In this document: positions 11,701 through 14,626 of the stretch, piece by piece
How positions within the stretch are numbered: position 1 is the stretch's first letter
Layout of the letters: every line of letters starts with the position of its first letter
Origin: Hominicoprocola sp037419475
GTDB taxonomy: Bacteria; Bacillota; Clostridia; Oscillospirales; Oscillospiraceae
Reading direction: 5' to 3'
NCBI GenBank assembly: GCA_037419475.1
Contig: JAXYYF010000074.1
Span: 1-14,626 of the forward strand
DNA: 14,626 nt
The notes under the pieces: model-generated
Seen by the model: the letters and a program-made list of their open reading frames with translations, nothing else
Told to the model about the DNA's origin: nothing
The model's database searches: none
Position numbers and translations under genes: made by a program

Positions 11701-14626
11701 ATGGCAAGAAAAATGAAGTCCATGGACGGCAATAACGCTGCCGCGCACGTATCGTACGCGTTTAGTGAAGTTGCCGCGATTTATCCTATTACTCCCTCGA
11801 GCCCCATGGCTGACCTCGTCGACCAGTGGAGCGCCAACGGCCAGAAGAACATCTTCGGCACCCGCGTCAAGGTCGTTGAAATGCAGTCTGAGGCTGGTGC
11901 GGCCGGCGCGGTGCACGGTTCTCTCGGAACCGGTGCGCTGACGACCACCTACACCGCCTCTCAGGGCCTGCTGCTGATGATCCCCAACATGTATAAGATC
12001 GCGGCTGAGCAGCTTCCCTGCGTTTTCCACGTTTCCGCGCGTACTGTTTCCACCCACGCGCTGAACATCTTCGGCGATCACTCCGACGTTATGGCCTGCC
12101 GTCAGACCGGCTTTGCCATGCTCTGCGAGGGCAATGTGCAGGAGGTCATGGACCTCTCTCCGGTCGCCCATCTCGCGGCGCTGACCGGCAAGGTGCCCTT
12201 CATCAACTTCTTCGACGGCTTCCGCACCAGCCACGAGATCCAGAAGATCGCGGTCTGGGATTATAAGGATCTGGCCGAAATGTGCGACATGGATGCGGTT
12301 AAGGCGTTCCGTGAGCACGCGCTCAACCCCGAGCATCCCCATATGCGCGGCAGCCACGAGAACGGCGACACGTTCTTCCAGCACCGCGAGGCCTGCAACC
12401 AGTATTACGATGCCCTGCCCGAGGTCGTTGAGTCCTACATGGACAAGATCAATGCCAAACTCGGCACGGACTACAAGCTCTTCAACTACTACGGCGCCCC
12501 CGACGCTGACCGTGTCATCATCGCAATGGGCTCTATCTGCGATGTGGCCGAGGAGGTCATCGATTACCTCAACGCCCACGGTGAGAAGGTCGGTCTCATC
12601 AAGGTTCGCCTGTACCGCCCGTTCAAGGCTGACCGCCTGATCGAGGCCATCCCCGCCACCTGCAAGAAGATCGCCGTCCTCGACCGCACCAAGGAGCCCG
12701 GCGCGCAGGGCGAGCCCCTCTATCTCGATGTCGTCACCGCTCTGGCCAACGCCGGCAAGACCAGTATTGAGGTCATTGGCGGCCGTTACGGTCTTGGTTC
12801 CAAGGATACCCCGCCGGCTTCCATGTTCGCTGTTTACAACGAGCTCAAGAAGGACGAGATGAAGCGTCAGTTCACCATCGGCATTGTCGACGATGTGACT
12901 GGCCTGTCCCTGCCCGAGGACAAGAACTGCCCGAACACCGCGGCGGAGGGCACCATCGAGTGCAAGTTCTGGGGTCTCGGCGGCGACGGTACGGTCGGCG
13001 CAAACAAGAACTCCATCAAGATCATCGGCGACCATACCGACAAGTATGTTCAGGCATACTTCCAGTATGACTCCAAGAAAACCGGCGGCGTGACGATCAG
13101 CCATCTGCGCTTCGGCGACAAGCCCATCCGCAGCCCCTATTACATCAACAAGGCCGACTTCGTCGCCTGCCACAACCCCAGCTACATTATCAAGGGCTTT
13201 AAGATGGTTAACGACGTCAAGCCCGGCGGCGTGTTCATGATCAACTGCCAGTGGGATTTCGACGAGCTGAACCATCACCTCAAAGCGGACGCCAAGCGCT
13301 ACATCGCCAAGAACAACATCCAGCTCTATACCATCAACGCTATCGATCTTGCCATCAAGATCGGTATGGGCAAGCGCAACAACACCATTCTTCAGTCCGC
13401 TTTCTTCTCCCTCGCCAAGGTCATGCCCGAGGAAGAGGCCATCAAGTACATGAAGGATGCTGCGACGCACTCCTACCTCAAGAAGGGTCAGGACGTCGTC
13501 GATATGAACCACAAGGCCATCGACCTCGGCGCAACCGCCTATAAGAAGATCGATGTTCCCGCCGAGTGGGCCAACGCTGTGGATGCGGATGAGACGGTCG
13601 AGCTCAAGGGCAAGGCGGAGCTCGTCAAGCAGGTCAAGGATATCCTCGATCCCGTCGACCGCATGGACGGCGATTCTCTGCCGGTTTCCGCCTTTATGCC
13701 GCATGTGGACGGCCAGTGGGAGCTGGGTGCCGCCGCTTACGAAAAGCGCGGTGTCGCCGTCTCCGTTCCGGCATGGGACGAGACCAAGTGCATTCAGTGC
13801 AACAACTGTGCCTATGTCTGCCCGCACGCTACCATCCGTCCCTTCGCTCTCACCGAGGAAGAGGCCAAGAACGCTCCCGCTGCCGCCAAGATCGTTGATG
13901 TCAAGGCTGGTAAGGGCAAGGGCGTTTACAAGTACACCATGGCCATCAGCCCGCTCGACTGCATGGGCTGCGGCGTGTGTATCGGCCAGTGCCCGGTCGG
14001 TGCGCTGACGATGGTTCCGCAGGAGGGCGAACTCAAGCAGCAGGAGGTCTTCGGCTACTGCGTCGACGAGGTCGCGCCCAAGGCGGACATGCAGGATACC
14101 ACGGTCAAGGGCAGCCAGTTCATGCAGCCCATGCTCGAGTTCTCCGGCTCCTGTGCCGGCTGCGCTGAGACGAGCTATGCACGTCTTATCACCCAGCTCT
14201 TTGGCGACCGTATGTACATCTCCAACGCCACCGGCTGCTCGTCCATCTGGGGCGGCCCCGGCGCTACCTCTCCGTACTGCACGGATAAGAACGGCCACGG
14301 CCCCGCGTGGTGCAACTCCCTGTTCGAGGATAACGCCGAGCACGGCTTCGGTATGTTCGTCGGTCAGGAGAAGCTCCGCGAGGATCTTGCCGAGGATACG
14401 CGTGCGCTGATTGCCGTTGAGTGGGCGCGTCCCGAGCTCAAGGAAGCCGCCCAGAAGTGGCTCGATACTTACAGCGACGGCAAGGCCAACGCCGAGGCTA
14501 CTAAGGCTTATGTGGCTGCGCTTCAGGCGAGCATTGCCACCGTTGACGAGCTGGCTGCCGTTCCTCAGTTTGCTGAGCACGCCGCCGAGCTCAAGGCCAA
14601 GGGCGAGAAGTTCTGCGACTGCGACG
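11701..14626 (+). CDS. nifJ: Pyruvate:ferredoxin (flavodoxin) oxidoreductase, 3' end outside window
   Basis: This enzyme oxidises pyruvate with CoA to acetyl-CoA and CO2, reducing ferredoxin, the key step of anaerobic pyruvate use. The frame is open from ATG 11701 (AAGGAGG at 11686-11692) to the right edge: 975 of an expected 1170-1200 residues. The layout is that of single-chain homodimeric enzymes: domain I with YPITPSSP (28-35), Thr31, Glu64 and Arg114 matching the known pyruvate- and thiamine-binding residues; a two-[4Fe-4S] ferredoxin domain with C697-IQ-C700-NN-C703-AYV-C707 and C754-MG-C757-GV-C760-IGQ-C764; and the thiamine diphosphate domain with C818-AG-C821 and C846 for the third cluster, whose fourth cysteine lies beyond the window. 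Codon use is strongly biased towards C at third positions, as expected of a highly expressed gene. It is divergent from comM. Confidence 0.97.
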   Translation, partial: MARKMKSMDGNNAAAHVSYAFSEVAAIYPITPSSPMADLVDQWSANGQKNIFGTRVKVVEMQSEAGAAGAVHGSLGTGALTTTYTASQGLLLMIPNMYKIAAEQLPCVFHVSARTVSTHALNIFGDHSDVMACRQTGFAMLCEGNVQEVMDLSPVAHLAALTGKVPFINFFDGFRTSHEIQKIAVWDYKDLAEMCDMDAVKAFREHALNPEHPHMRGSHENGDTFFQHREACNQYYDALPEVVESYMDKINAKLGTDYKLFNYYGAPDADRVIIAMGSICDVAEEVIDYLNAHGEKVGLIKVRLYRPFKADRLIEAIPATCKKIAVLDRTKEPGAQGEPLYLDVVTALANAGKTSIEVIGGRYGLGSKDTPPASMFAVYNELKKDEMKRQFTIGIVDDVTGLSLPEDKNCPNTAAEGTIECKFWGLGGDGTVGANKNSIKIIGDHTDKYVQAYFQYDSKKTGGVTISHLRFGDKPIRSPYYINKADFVACHNPSYIIKGFKMVNDVKPGGVFMINCQWDFDELNHHLKADAKRYIAKNNIQLYTINAIDLAIKIGMGKRNNTILQSAFFSLAKVMPEEEAIKYMKDAATHSYLKKGQDVVDMNHKAIDLGATAYKKIDVPAEWANAVDADETVELKGKAELVKQVKDILDPVDRMDGDSLPVSAFMPHVDGQWELGAAAYEKRGVAVSVPAWDETKCIQCNNCAYVCPHATIRPFALTEEEAKNAPAAAKIVDVKAGKGKGVYKYTMAISPLDCMGCGVCIGQCPVGALTMVPQEGELKQQEVFGYCVDEVAPKADMQDTTVKGSQFMQPMLEFSGSCAGCAETSYARLITQLFGDRMYISNATGCSSIWGGPGATSPYCTDKNGHGPAWCNSLFEDNAEHGFGMFVGQEKLREDLAEDTRALIAVEWARPELKEAAQKWLDTYSDGKANAEATKAYVAALQASIATVDELAAVPQFAEHAAELKAKGEKFCDCD

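Noticed and set aside
11695..14580. A 961-codon open frame on the minus strand opposite nifJ
   Set aside because: It is antisense to a certain gene with exact family motifs. Strong third-position C/G bias in nifJ removes stop codons from the opposite strand; the antisense protein is low-complexity (Leu/Val/Gly/Asp) with no domain.
1..14626. CRISPR arrays, transposons, prophage, tRNA or rRNA genes
   Set aside because: No regularly spaced repeats, transposase or phage gene, attachment-site duplication, tRNA cloverleaf or rRNA sequence was seen by eye.

Overview
The window looks like chromosomal DNA of a spore-forming, anaerobic, moderately GC-rich (upper 50s %, my estimate) Firmicute of class Clostridia, probably an Oscillospiraceae/Ruminococcaceae-type gut bacterium. 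The reasons are a germination protease (gpr) preceded by a sigma-G-like promoter, a Soj/Spo0J pair with a Bacillus-type parS site, a large single-chain pyruvate:ferredoxin oxidoreductase, strong AGGAGG ribosome binding sites, and several TTG/GTG starts. Organism identity is inference; no rRNA gene is present.

Layout. Positions 1-2693 hold a minus-strand par operon: promoter, parA (soj), a small lipoprotein, parB (spo0J), then a membrane/coiled-coil protein that runs off the left edge. Just upstream of the parA promoter is a perfect 36-bp palindrome whose core is parS. The same palindrome is the terminator hairpin of the next gene, a cytoplasmic GH13 alpha-glucan hydrolase (2779-4644), which follows nadE (4711-5493) on the same strand. 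Then come gpr (minus) and rpsT (plus), divergently transcribed from a 191-bp spacer. Positions 7032-7494 hold a shared terminator and a small P-loop protein with its own promoter. Positions 7612-11377 are a tightly packed four-gene minus-strand operon: comM/yifB-like AAA+ ATPase, an unrecognised four-helix membrane protein, thiI, and a stand-alone cinA C-terminal domain (pncC-like). A 323-bp regulatory spacer with inverted repeats and phased A-tracts separates comM from a divergent plus-strand nifJ/por gene, which is cut by the right edge.

Most genes are housekeeping. The par proteins segregate the chromosome; nadE and the PncC-like enzyme both serve NAD metabolism but lie in different transcription units; thiI makes 4-thiouridine in tRNA; NifJ turns pyruvate into acetyl-CoA and reduced ferredoxin. 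The most distinctive part is the par locus. ParS is built into an intrinsic terminator, a lipoprotein gene is inserted between soj and spo0J, a membrane coiled-coil protein is translationally coupled to spo0J, and a tandem palindromic repeat lies at the predicted parA transcription start. All promoter, terminator and operator calls were made by eye.
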